The notes below the pieces were generated by a model that made no database searches, was not told the origin of the DNA, and was given only the letters and a program-made list of their open reading frames with translations. Below are positions 21,481 to 32,925 of a DNA stretch of 64,000 bases, piece after piece (positions within the stretch are counted from its first letter, which is position 1; each line of letters opens with the position of its first letter). Made by a program: the position numbers and the translations under genes. Source of the stretch: Glandiceps talaboti (Eukaryota; Hemichordata; Enteropneusta; Spengelidae); the NCBI RefSeq assembly GCF_964340395.1, contig NC_135556.1, positions 1,231,001 through 1,295,000 on the forward strand. Direction: 5' to 3'.

Positions 21481-22680
21481 AAAAATCTTCAACTCTGAAA
21501 TTACCCAGTAGATTGAGCTTAACTTTGTTGAGAATGTGTAGATTTGTCCTCATTAATAGCTGACACAGTGAGAACAGTACATTGTTAATTAACTATAATA
21601 CTATCATGAAAGTTCATCTGTATTGGTAATACATTTTGTCACAAATTGAACTTTTGTTCTCAATTAACTATAATGTTTACTTTACTATTTCCTCTGGTGG
21701 TAAAGCCTGTAGCATGGCCAGTTTGGTTTATGACTTGATTATGTAATATGTTGTAAGACAGCTGTTTCATCACCTACCCATATAAACTGAATGTAGCTTG
21801 TGTTTAAAATATTACAATAAGACAACCAAGAAAGTTAAACATGTTACATTGGTATGACTTGGTTCCAAATTGATTTTAAAAAATAAAGAAGTACAAAACC
21901 TTGTAGACACATCCCTTTAAAGTTTGATTAGGATGTTGCTATGCTTGTCTTGTACACTTCCAACATAGGATGGCTGGATTATGATGATGGAAATTAGATA
22001 TGAATATTTTGTTTTGGTTACAACTTTAAATCTTCAAAAAATTATATATCTATCATTGCCCTGAACATGAAGTTGTGCGGCAACGCAATATTTGCGCTAT
22101 TTGTTTATTGATGTCATGAAATCATTAAAGGAAAGGTCCAATCAAATGACATTGTGTATGGCAAACAATTTGTACCATTATTTGAACTAAATTATCTTTG
22201 ATGTAGCTCTAAACCTGGTGTCAGCTTTCAATATTACATGTTCATGTATATAGCCATTTTGCCTTTGGGGACAGCGCCCACCAGTGTTATATGAAATTGA
22301 CAATTCTAATGATGTCACGTCATCCTTAACATTCTAGTGAGACAAATTCCATGTAAGCACTATAATGGCTTGTGCTCACCTTGGACTTGAGGATAACTAA
22401 CATGTGGAGGCAGAATACTTGGAGAGTAAACAAAACAATACAATGGGGTATGAGGGAGGGTAGTTCCAACCAACCAACTTCATTAAGAAAATTCAAACAA
22501 TAAAAGTACCCTATCAATGTACACAAACACACCACACAAAGAAGCTATTGAACAATGTATACAAACACACCACACGAAGAAGCTATTGTACAATGTATAC
22601 AAACACACTACACAATGAAGCCATTGAACAATGTATACAATGAAAATATTCTCTTCTGAACATGCTTCAGAGATGACATT
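21481..22680. other. MRPL22 intron, no gene; small 38-bp tandem repeat at its end
   Basis: AT-rich and non-coding. Three copies of a 38-bp unit (acaatgtatacaaacacac, gaagctattga) lie at about 22525-22640. Nothing else was recognised. Confidence 0.55.
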
Positions 22681-22682
22681 TT

Positions 22683-22960
22683 AAGTCCCCAACGGGCACT
22701 GCCCGGACGGGACTTATATGTTAGGTTCTGCCCAAGAGTCCATCTGAGTATATCGAGTATATCGCTGGCATGCACCAATTGATTTCAAACAAACTTGGCA
22801 AAAACGTTACATACTATGCGAGACATATGCACATCACTTTCTTTTGTGATTAAATGAAGGATGGCCGAATGGCAGCCATGTTTGTTGTTAAATGTCACAA
22901 TATGCATCATAACTTTGAATGTATAATGCATATTGACTCCATTCAGGTGCCTACACCCAT
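22683..22960 (+). repeat. Dispersed repeat family B-like copy with a two-part terminal hairpin
   Basis: The head can fold as AAGTCCC (22683) with GGGACTT (22710), enclosing a GGGC-ACT-GCCC stem. 'caaacaaacttggcaaaaacg', here split by small changes, and an 'atggccgaatggcagcc' word follow, as in family B at 16.1 kb. Confidence 0.6.
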
Positions 22961-24229
22961 CTTATCAAATATGAGCTTTCTTGTAAGACCCTGACTTTTT
23001 TCCTTGAGCATCTTCAATGTCAAATAGTCAAATTTGGATTATCTTCATTGCTTTTTGACTCAAACATTTCAAGTGATGATGATATTATAATCATGACTTG
23101 AGTTTGACTATATGATGCATATATATGTCACTTAATTTCATGACCTTAACCTGACCTTAGCAATGACCAAAATGCTTCTTTCTACATAACTTACACAGTG
23201 ACTACATAACTTACACAGTGACTACATAACTTACACAGTGACTACATAACTTACACTACATAAGTTGACTATAAAGACTCCATTTAAATGTCTATAACCC
23301 AAAGGTCAGCTTTCTTTTTATAACTTGACCTTTGACTTTGATCTTCATATTCAAGGTCAAATAGCAAATTGGTCAATAAATTATGCATTTTGTATCTAGA
23401 GAAACCATTCAAATTTGCGCAGTAACTGTGTCATATAACACACCAGTTGGGGGCTATGTCTTCGACTGAAGGCTCCCTCATACTATTCGATGGGGCTAAA
23501 CATAAACTTGAGATCTTGACTAAAATATCAGTGATCTACACCCAACTTTCAAATTTTCATTGGAAGTTCACAACAAGAAATAACGTTCTTGGATCTAGAG
23601 ATCTTAAAGGTTTAAGACACAACAAAGAAAATACACTAGATCTACATATAGACTCAAACAAAACCGACTGATACATTTCAGTTCCTTCACACACAATCTT
23701 GCCATGCAAAAGCCATGTTCATTTCAAGGGTTCATTAAATGTGAAAACCTTAGATACACTCGCAATTGCAATAATGAAGATTTCATTGGAAAAATGAAAC
23801 AATTCACAATATGAAGGAAATTGTCTTGCCATGTTCATAATTGTTACATATGTAGTACTTGAATGTCGGCATGTTTGCAATTTATGATTAGCCGCTACTA
23901 CAGATGCCTAGATCTAGATGCCAGTGGAGTGTAGGATGACATGGAGGCACCAGCACAGATTTTTCCCAGTATCCTTTGTGGCAAAAGTTGCCAAAATCGT
24001 AGCACACAAAGAGGCAGAAATGAGAGACATTGAAAATTTCAATTGTCAAACTATAATGCGTTCCATTTTATTTGCAAAACTCACATGCTTGTAGATTAAA
24101 TACACAAAGTAAAAGTCTCTAAAGTTGCAAAGATGTTTGATTTGACCATTTGTTTAAAAACGTTATGGGGCAATTCACATCTAGCTGTTCATGGCACCAA
24201 GATTAATCTTTAAGGGGTCACTTGGCACG
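22961..24229. other. MRPL22 intron, no gene; 20-bp tandem repeat
   Basis: About four copies of a 20-bp unit (tgactacataacttacacag) lie at 23180-23260. The 74-codon ORF at 23447-23671 has no recognised relatives and no supporting splice context. Confidence 0.5.
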
Positions 24230-24640
24230 ACTGATGAACTACAATTATGTGGACTGTATACATGGTACAGTATGCATCCGTCCATCCATCTGTCTGTCTG
24301 TTTGTCTATCTGTGGATGATTTAAATTTTAATTTCAAAACCACTGGGAAGATTATGTTAATATTTGGTGGGGGTGTTGCTTTCAGTCTCTAGTTAAGAAA
24401 TTGTATATATATATATATATGATGGTGTGTATACATTGTATAGCAAAGGTACAACAGGGATGGATAGGCAAGATGACATTCAAAAAATAAAAACATGTGT
24501 GCCTAGCAACAAAACCATGCTGCCCATTGCAACAGCCAAATAATTAGCTATATTGCAGAGATAACAGGATGTGTGGGCATGATGATAAACATTTAAAAAC
24601 TTGACATAATTAGTACAGTTGTGCTATGACATCATTGGTG
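24230..24640 (+). repeat. Composite dispersed repeat family A, degenerate copy
   Basis: Has a gtctgtctgtttgtc microsatellite, 'gcctagcaacaaaaccatg', 'gcaacagccaaataat', and the terminal tagtacagttgtgctatgac. It is a shortened, diverged copy in the MRPL22 intron. Confidence 0.65.
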
Positions 24641-24962
24641 CTATTTTTGAATATTAATTTCTTAAGGTAGGTAGTTACAAAGTTCATATTTGCTTTTACC
24701 TGCCATTTCACTTTGATTCAAAAACTTTGAAAGACCTGACAATTTTAATCTCTATGTAAACAAAAACAATGTTAGTTATTGCCAGTCTAGGAACTGAAAT
24801 GTGCATGTCTATGATATACAGCAATCACTTGTAAAAGATGTTATTTATGATTCAGAAATGGCTTTTTGTCAGATTGCATATTGCATACCTGTCCAGGTTT
24901 ATTTGTATACATTCATAGGTTGTTTACGGTGTACCTAAACCTTACTGTACTTTGATTGACAG

Positions 24963-25032
24963 GTGTTACTTGAAGCCCAAGAAATGGCTGTCAAATCTCA
25001 CAATGTTGAATTCAAGTCCAATTTACACATAG
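24963..25032 (+). CDS. MRPL22: MRPL22 fourth recognised coding exon
   Basis: A 70-bp exon after ttgacag. It reads 'VLLEAQEMAVKSHNVEFKSN' then LHI and ends in phase 1 at G|gtaagt, matching uL22m (LLEAQ.MAV..HNVEF.SNL.I). The last eight bases of the exon plus the donor are the start of the tandem repeat that follows. Confidence 0.93.
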
Positions 25033-25592
25033 GTAAGTAACTTTTGTAATAAAGACAACCATTAACACATAGGTAAGTCACATGCAATAAAAACAATGTA
25101 CACATAGGTAAGTCACATGTAATAAAGACAGCCATTAACACATAGGTAAGTCACATGTAATAAAGACAACCATTAACACATGGGTAAGTCACATGTAATA
25201 AAAACAACCATTAACACATACTAGGTAAGTAATGTGTAATAAAGACAACCATTAACACATAGGTAAGTCACATGTAATTAAAACAACCATTAACACATAG
25301 GTAAGTCACATGTAATAAAGACAGCCATTAACACATAGGTAAGTAACTTGCAATAAAGACAACCATGTACACATAGGTAAGTCACATGTAATAAAGACAA
25401 CCATTAACACATAGGTAAGTCACATGTAATAAAGACAACCATTAACACAGGTAAGTAACATGTAATAAAGACAGCCATTAACACATAGGTAAGTCACATG
25501 TAATAAAGACAACCATTAACACATAGGTAAGTCACATGTAATAAAGACAACCATTAACACATGGGTAAGTAACATGTAATAAAGACACATAG
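25024..25592 (+). repeat. 38-bp minisatellite carrying repeated 5' splice sites
   Basis: About 16 tandem copies of a 38-bp unit: acacataggtaagtcac followed by atgtaataaagacaacc and atta. The first copy is the real exon-intron boundary of MRPL22 exon 24963-25032. Each later copy repeats the last exon bases (ACACATAG) and the donor gtaagt, which is kept in nearly every copy. A few copies have atgggtaag, or extra or missing bases. Confidence 0.95.
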
Positions 25593-25868
25593 GTAAATGA
25601 CCACCTATCTACCTACCAACCTAGTAACTACCTATCTACCTACCAACCTAATAATGACCTATCTACCCATCAACCTAGTAACCACCTATGTACCTCACAA
25701 CCTAGTAACCACCTATCTACCTATCACCCTAGTAACCACCTATCTACCTACCAACCTAGTAACTGCCTATCTACCCACCAGCCCAGTAACTACCTATCTA
25801 CCTATCACCCTAGTAACCACCTATCTACCTACCCACTTTGTAAATACATATCTACCTACCAATCTTGT
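25593..25868 (+). repeat. 27-bp minisatellite
   Basis: About ten units of accacctatctacctaccaa plus cctagta. Because 27 is a multiple of three, it creates a spurious 99-codon ORF repeating TTYLPTNLV. It directly abuts the splice-site minisatellite. Confidence 0.93.
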
Positions 25869-26205
25869 AAGTGTAAAGTTATCTGTTTATGTGTAAGGTC
25901 TACAATAGCTACCAGTAACCACTGTGTAAAGTTATCTGTTTATGTGTAAGGTCTACAATAGCTACCAGTAACCACTGTGTAAAGTTATCTGTGTGTGTGT
26001 AAGGTCTACAATAGCTACCAGTAACCACTGTGTAAAGTTATCTGTTTACGTGTAAGGTCTACAATAGCTACCAGTAACCACTGTGTAAAGTTATCTGTTT
26101 ACGTGTAAGGTCTACAATAGCTACCAGTAACCACTGTGTAAAGTTATCTGTTTATGTGTAAGGTCTACAATAGCTACCAGTAACCACTGTGTAAAGTTAT
26201 CGGTG
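25869..26205 (+). repeat. 53-bp minisatellite
   Basis: About six units with gtgtaaagttatctgttta, tgtgtaaggtctacaatag and ctaccagtaaccact. It ends about 60 bp before the last MRPL22 exon. Confidence 0.93.
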
Positions 26206-26264
26206 TTACACCTTTTTTCACTGCCTCAATTGACTTTAGTGTAATGTTTGCTGATTTCTTACAG

Positions 26265-26473
26265 CGGATTCATTTGTAGGCAAGGGAATGTATGAGCACG
26301 CAGTACGATTTCATGGAAGAGGAGGACAAGGAATGGTCAGCATTGTTTACTGTCATTATTTTGTCAAACTGAAAGAGGGAGCACCACCTCAACAGAAGAT
26401 CATCACAGGTCATGACAAAGCCAAGGAATATATAGAAGAATTAAAACAAAGAACTATTACACATGGATTATGA
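26265..26473 (+). CDS. MRPL22: MRPL22 last exon with stop
   Basis: Entered after ttcttacag in phase 1, matching the previous donor. It reads ADSFVGKG, then 'HAVRFHGRGGQGMVSIVYCH', 'YFVKLKEGAPP' and 'HDKAKEYIEELKQRTITHGL', then TGA at 26471-26473. This is the conserved uL22m C-terminus (R.HGRG..G....VYCHYFVKL.EG.PP, AKEYI..L..RTI.H.L). With the upstream exons it gives about 189 residues against 206 in the human protein as I recall it. No close AATAAA was identified; a gcaataaaaaag lies at about 28277. Confidence 0.96.
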
Positions 26474-26576
26474 AATGGCAAACTGAATAGGAGTAAGGAG
26501 TGTCAAGTCATTTATGCACACAAAACATTTGATCAGATTTTTATCACAATTTAACTGGTTCAGGCATGGTGAAATG

Positions 26577-26642
26577 TCTGTCTGGATGTGTGTGTGTGTG
26601 TGTGTGTGTGTACATATGTGTGTTAGTGTGCATATATGCATA

Positions 26643-26679
<37 letters not shown>

Positions 26680-26680
26680 T
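26577..26680 (+). repeat. (TG)n microsatellites
   Basis: Two TG-rich blocks separated by acatatgtgtg-type sequence. ORFs of HTHTH or CVCVC on either strand are artefacts of this repeat. Confidence 0.9.
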
Positions 26681-26699
26681 GGATGTGAAAAACTTCAAG

Positions 26700-28165
26700 T
26701 CAAAACTGCAGGGATTCTTAGACAGGTGAGCAATTATTCCAAAAATGTATGCAAATATCCCTCAACCAGGACCACGCCCATAGCAACAGCCAAACAATGG
26801 TGTATTTCAGAAAGGTGACAACAGGGATTAATAGTGAATAAACATTAAAAAAATGTATGTAAATGTACTTAGCAACAAGACCATGCCCATACCAACAGCC
26901 AAATGATCACTTGTATTGCAAAGAAAACAACAGGGATTAATAGACAAATGAATAAACACTCAAAAAATGTATGCAAATATCCTTAGCAGCCATGACCATG
27001 CCCATAGCAACAGCCAAATGATGGGTGTATTTCACAAAGATGACAACAGGGATTCTTAGACAAGTGAACAAACATTCAAAAAGTGTATGCAAATATACAT
27101 AGCAACAAGACCATGCCCATAGCAGCAGCCAAGTGATCACATACCGGGCATATTGCAAAGGTTACATCAGGGATTAATAAACAAATTGAACAAACATTCA
27201 AAAAGTGTATGTAAATGTACCTAGCAACAAGGTGACCCCCATAGCAACAGCCATATGATGATGCATATCACCAAGATAACACCAGGGATTCAAAGACAAA
27301 TGAATGAACATTCAAAAAATGTATGCAGATATGTCTGGCAATATGACCTTGCCCATAGCAACAGCCAAATGATAGCATAAGATAACAACAGGGTTGGATA
27401 GGCAACTGGATAGTCATTCAGTAAAAGTACACTTATACCTAGCATGGATTAGCATGTGGATAAACATTTTTTGAAAACTGTACAATTGTGCTATAACACC
27501 ATTGGCACTATTTTTCAAAAATTGCCAGTCTGAAATTTGGTAGGAATAGTCTTAGGTTCGTTTAGATTGATTAACATGACATGATGATCCAATCAATGAT
27601 ATGCAAATTAGGGCTAGGAATGTGTCTTTTTGGTCAAAAATCTATAATTCCAAAACTACTGAGCAGATGGGACTGAAATTTGGTTTGAGCATTCTTAGGG
27701 CTGTTTAGATTCAAAATTGTTCATGACATGATGATCCCTTCTGTCATATGCAAATTAGATTTAAAAGGTGTCAAAATTGAATAATTCAAATACTACTGAA
27801 CAGATTATGCTGAAAGTTACTGGACATGTATCTTGAGATGTGTAGATAAAGATGTCTTCACAACGTGATGATTCCATAGGCGATATGCAAATTAGGTATA
27901 ACAATCCCAAATTTGGTCAAAAACTTGGTGGGAATGTTTCTAGAGGTGTTATTCTGCGGTTATTTTTCAAAACATGGTGACACAACTCGACCTAGCAACC
28001 ATGACTATGCCCTTAGCAATAGTGAATTGATTATGCATATCACAATGATAACAAATGAGATGGGTAGGTAAGTGAATAAAGATCCAAAAAATGTATGCAA
28101 ATATGCCTAGCAACAAGACCATGCCCATAGCAACAGCCAAATACAACTGTGCTATAACACCAGTG
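26700..28165 (+). repeat. Composite dispersed repeat family A, at least two joined copies
   Basis: About seven units of 105-120 bp built on 'aaaatgtatgcaaatat', 'tagcaacaagaccatgccc' and 'agcaacagccaaatgatc' run to about 27430. Then come terminal sequence (gtacaattgtgctataacac, 27478), the 'tgatatgcaaattagggct' block (27590-27960), more cctagcaacc units and a second terminal cactgtgctataac-like sequence at about 28147. Non-coding, downstream of MRPL22. Confidence 0.75.
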
Positions 28166-29700
28166 GCACTATTTTTACCCATATTTGGTGATTAATTCCA
28201 AGTTTACAGTTACAGTTACTGGTTTATGGTTTACTGTGGACTTTTTGAGAATGTGATGGCACCTTGGTTTGTGAGCAATAAAAAAGTTACTTAGACTTAT
28301 TTCTGCCAGTTTTTGCCGATATAGGTGAATCATGTTGAGCACTAGCTTTCAGCGGCATTATACGTTTGGTCAGCAGAGCCTTTGCAGAATCTCTACTTTT
28401 CATTTTGTTTCAGTTTATTTCTTTTGACGGATACTGATTTAACTTGTCTATTTTCCTATGTTGTACCTACATGTACTTTGCTGTGGTAGACATGCATGTA
28501 TTTCAAGCAGTTCAATAAATTGACTGTTTGTGAAGTCTGTTACTAGTTAATTAATACTTATTACCAGTTTCTTTCTCACAAACTGGGTGTGCCAGGATAT
28601 GGATGCTTGCCCAAATATGTATGTGTATGGACGCTTGCCTAAATGTGTATGGACGCTTGCCTAAATGTCTATGGACGCTTGCCTGAATGTGTATGGACGC
28701 TAGCCTAAATGTCTATGGACGCTTGCCTAAATGTGTATTATGACTTACAAAGTTGTTACTTTGACGTGATGTGTTAATTTCAATGACTGGTACCAATATT
28801 TCTATCTCAATGCAAGTGTCAGCTTTTTTACTATGTGGTTGTTTCTATGTCTGTGTTGTTGTAATTCATCTTTTATGTTGAGTGTGTAGCCGTTTAAGCA
28901 ACAATATCTGAGAGGAGTCACATGATATTGCTTCCTCAGAGTAGATGTACCACTATTAAACATTTTCATAGTATTTGTATGATTATCCCCCCCCCCCCCC
29001 CAATGAAATGCATGACCTCAGGTTTGACTTTGATCTTATACCTAACATCACGTAACCAATGTGTAGCCCATTCCTCAAAACCAGTTTAAGGACAATTGCA
29101 TCATACTCCTAGCTCTTCCAGACACCAAGATATACAGCATCAAACTATTTCAGAATTTTTCAAGATATCAAATCAGTTGACAAGGTAACATCATTTTGTT
29201 GATTTGATAATTTAATTTGTGTAATATAACGTTATCTTTATTGTAATGGTCCGGTGATTTGTTGATAAAAACTGAAAAAATAAGATCTTGAATTTTGACT
29301 ATGACCTTGACCTTGGATCAAAAAGATCATATGTTCAGTGAGTTTCCTGTCCCCTAAAACCCATGTACAAATACTTCCGTGTCTATAGCATTTGGGGACC
29401 TTGAGAACTTCAGTATTGTCATATTTTTCATAATTGCAGATCTTGATATCGGGATTTTGTAATAAAGCAACTCCAAATAGGCTTTTGCTGTATTTTACCT
29501 GAAAGACTGTAACATTTGGTATTTTGTGACTTTTGTGAATTTTAATAAAAATGTAGAAAAAATAAGATAATTGAATTTTGACTATGACTTTGACCTTTGA
29601 TTGGAAAGGTCATATGATCAATGAGTTGCCGTTTCCCCAAACATATATACACATACTTTGGTTGTCATTATAGCACTTCTGGAGCCCGAGATATGACATT
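28166..29700. other. Intergenic, no gene; 22-bp tandem repeat and poly-C
   Basis: A 22-bp unit (tatggacgcttgcctaaatg) is repeated about six times at 28610-28740. A (C)n run is at 28987-29001. Two diverged copies of a block with 'ttgaattttgactatgac' lie at 29285-29345 and 29565-29620. Confidence 0.6.
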
Positions 29701-29702
29701 TT

Positions 29703-30845
29703 TAGCACAACTGAACTGAGGTTCAGTATTGCTATAGGGATCGCCGGGGCGTCTGTCTGTCTGTCTGTCTGTCTGTGTGTGTGTAAACAACTTAAAGTCA
29801 AAAACCGTTGAACCGATTGCCATGATATTTGGTGGGTCCATTACCTTGGGTGTCTAGTTGGGAAATTGTTCAATCAAAATGATTGCATCACAGGTGTGTG
29901 ATTTGGGTCAAAAATGTGATTTTTGGTCAAAAAAATTAAACTCAGAAACTACTGTGCAGATTGGTGCAAAATTTGGTGGGAACATTCTTAAGGGGGTGTA
30001 AAGTAAGATTTGTTCATGACATGATGAGTCCATCAGTAATATGCAAATTAGGGCTAAAAATGTGTCTTTTTGGTTAAAAATCTATAATTCCAAAAGTACT
30101 GAGCAGATTGGGCTGAAATTTAATGGGAATGCATCTAGGGATGTATGGACAAAGAAATATTAAGCATACAATGATTCCATGAGTGATATGCAATTTAGTT
30201 GTAAAAATGTTCATTTTTGGTCAAAAACTTGTATCTCAAAAAGTCTGAAACTTGGTGAGATGTTTCTGAAAGTGTTATTCTGGAGATTTTCTTAAAAACA
30301 TTTTGACAAAATTGGCCCTAGCAACCATGATCATGCCCTTAACAACAACCAAATGGCAATATATTTTGGTCAAATAACAACATCATCTGGTAGGAGGCAA
30401 GTGAGTAAACATTCAAAAGATGTATGCAAATTGCCTAGCAACAAGACCACGCCCATGGCAACAGCCAAATAATCACATATATTGCAAAGATAACAACGGG
30501 GATTAATAGACAATTGAATAAACATTCAAAAAATGTATGTAAATATGCCTAGCAACAAGACCACACCAATAGCAACAGCCAAATGATCACATATTTTGCA
30601 AAGATAATATCAGGAATTCATACACAAGTGAACGAAAACATACACAAATGTATGCAAATATATCTAACAACATGACCACGCCCATAGCAACAGCCAAATG
30701 ATAGCATATATCGCAAAGATAGCAACATGGTTGGATAGGCAACTGGATAGTCATTCAGCAAATGAACACCTATTGTTAGCATGGACAAGCATATAGATGA
30801 ACATTTTTAAAAACTGCACAGTTGTGCTACAACAACATTGGCGGT
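29703..30845 (+). repeat. Composite dispersed repeat family A, most complete copy
   Basis: Begins tagcacaactgaactgag, a 12-bp imperfect hairpin with gttcagtattgcta. It passes through (TCTG)n, 'aaccgttgaaccgattgcc', four blocks of 'gggctgaaatttaatggg' type, and four units of 'tagcaacaagaccacgccc' type. It ends near cacagttgtgctacaac and a ggtattttta. TAGCACAACTG at the head and CAGTTGTGCTA at the tail are inverted copies, suggesting a MITE-like element of about 1.1 kb expanded internally. No ORF. Confidence 0.75.
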
Positions 30846-31680
30846 ATTTTTACTATTGTAGACAACCTTGACCATTCAATACATAGACTGAATTTACTTT
30901 TTACTATTGTGGACAACCTTGACCATAAAAATCATCACTGCAGAATTTATTTAGAGCAACCCTTTGCTTCCTACTTATTGATCATACTAAATTTTTTGCG
31001 CCATGTTAACGAAATACCAGTCATTTTATTTGGCTGTACAGTTGAGTTGCACATGATCTAAAAAATTATGTTTAACGAGTTTACCAATAGTAGTCTGGCT
31101 GAATGCTTCAGTGGTTTGATTTTAGCGAGGTCATTTCACCGTCGAGTACCCAACAATACTATAAGATAACGTCGTCAACTTTTCACTATCTTCCTGTTTA
31201 AATATACTGAAGAAAAAAAAAATTGATAAATTATGGTTACATGCTCCGGTGGAATTGAGTCAGGACAGTTACACTGTCGAGTACACATGATTAAAAGTTT
31301 TGTTTCATACTCTTCTCCATGTTACAGTTCGCTATCTTTTATAGTATTTGTCGCATTTCTATGTTTAAATGTCTGTTTCCTTTTTGTGTGACCTGCACCC
31401 TTCCTATTCACGTCTTACAAACTCTTGAAAGCTCTCTAGCCATTTTTAAACTACACCACTATTGTAGTTCAAGGACACTCGATCCCATGTCCGTCAATTA
31501 TGCAAAGCGTGTCATTGAGAATTACTGTAGTCGTATTCACATTCATTTTTATGCTTAAAAAAGGTAGAAAGCATGAAGATTTCTATTTTCGTCTTGAGTA
31601 GTGTTGCTGAAAAGAAATTATCGTTCTCCAAAAATGACGAAACTTAGTACATGTATTACTCTCACATTCGTGTTTTTATT
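30846..31680. other. Intergenic, no gene seen
   Basis: A near-duplicate of about 24 bp (actattgtagacaaccttg) occurs at 30853 and 30902. Short ORFs (30822-31061 and 31319-31558) have no recognised relatives. Confidence 0.5.
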
Positions 31681-31682
31681 CT

Positions 31683-31885
31683 TAATTATCTGTAGGTTGA
31701 TAGAACCACAGTGACTATAGCCTATCTGTAGGTTGATAGAACCACAGTGACTATAGCCTTAATTATCTGTAGGTTGATATACTCACAGTAACTATAGCCT
31801 TAATTATCTGTAGGTTGATAGAACCACAGTGACTATAACCTTAATTATCTGTAGGTTGATAGAACCACAGTGACTATAGCCTATC
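31683..31885 (+). repeat. 41-bp minisatellite
   Basis: About five units with ttaattatctgtaggttgat and agaaccacagtgactatagc. One unit is shortened. Confidence 0.9.
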
Positions 31886-32089
31886 GAAAAGCCCATTGTA
31901 ATAGAGATTTGATATATCTTCTGATCTTTGGGGGTTACTCACTAGGACTAATATCTGAACGAGCAATTATCACTTCGTTTTAGCCAAGCCATTTTCGTAC
32001 AATCTTGTCCCAAACATATTGCAATGGTATATTTTAGTTGTGCAAATCGTCCTGTGTTATCAATAAATACTGAAACTGCATATATCACT

Positions 32090-32410
32090 TATATCAGTCT
32101 CTGCCAGCCTCAGTTGCAACATTCTGAAAGTGCCTGCAAAAATGTTTTTACTCGTGAATGCACCCAGTACATACAAGAACGAATATGAAATATATGTGAA
32201 AAATGTAATTCCTAGAACAGAAGACACTAATTTCGTGGCTATTTTGAAAATAAAGATAAATGGTGGCAAATTGCTGAGAAGAAATAACCTGACAATTAAT
32301 TGAAAATTTACACCGAATATAATGACAGATTCACATCTTTGGATCCGAATGTGAATCCAAAAAAATATTCAGTCCATAGCTGGCCTGGCCTGTACCTGCG
32401 TTTTGTACCT
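32090..32410 (+). repeat. Dispersed repeat, copy 2 (inverted partner 2100-2450), with 53-codon ORF
   Basis: A 53-codon ORF runs from ATG at 32142 to TGA at 32301-32303 and contains 'YKNEYEIYVKNVIPR', nearly the same peptide as copy 1. Of 22 aligned codons I count four synonymous and two non-synonymous differences, which looks like coding constraint. The family is unrecognised. It could be a transposon protein fragment or a duplicated host exon. Confidence 0.5.
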
Positions 32411-32619
32411 ACCGACCGATTGATTAATGTGTTGGGATCTAACTGGCAGAGCTGAAAGACAGAACTCCCAAACCCTAGATGGGCGGACTAAACATCCCTT
32501 CCAAGACGTCCCGATATACCACACTATCCTCCGGACTCTATCTCCCTTCACTCCCGTGAAACCAACTGCTCTCCTCAAATCAAAACTAACTACCTGCGAT
32601 TTGACAGATATGTTCTAAT

Positions 32620-32925
32620 ATTACAGTAAAATTTGACAGTGTGGAATGTGGCAGTGATGGGATGTGGAAGTCCATGGTGGTAGTGGCTGAATGTTACAGT
32701 AAAATTTGACAGTGTGGAATGTGGCAGTGATGGGATGTGGAAGTCCATGGTGGTAGTGGCTGAATGTTACAGTAAAATTTGATAGTGTGGAATGTGGCAG
32801 TGATGGGATGTGGAAGTCCATGGTGGTAGTGGCTGAATGTTACAGTAAAATCTGACAGTGTGGAATGTGGCAGTGATGGGATGTGGAAGTCCCGGGTGGT
32901 AGTGGCTGAATCTTACTGGAAAATC
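32620..32925 (+). repeat. 73-bp minisatellite
   Basis: Just over four units with atgttacagtaaaatttgac, agtgtggaatgtggcagtga and ccatggtggtagtggctga. Units are nearly identical, so expansion is recent. Confidence 0.95.

Noticed and set aside
25597-25896. 99-codon ORF repeating TTYLPTNLV
   Set aside because: A product of the 27-bp minisatellite, inside an MRPL22 intron.
29703-29740. Helitron 3' end (hairpin close to CTRR) for repeat family A
   Set aside because: The reverse complement gives a hairpin next to GTGCTAA, but the hairpin is not set back from the end, the flanking T expected of Helitron insertion is absent in the two copies seen, and no TC end was found.
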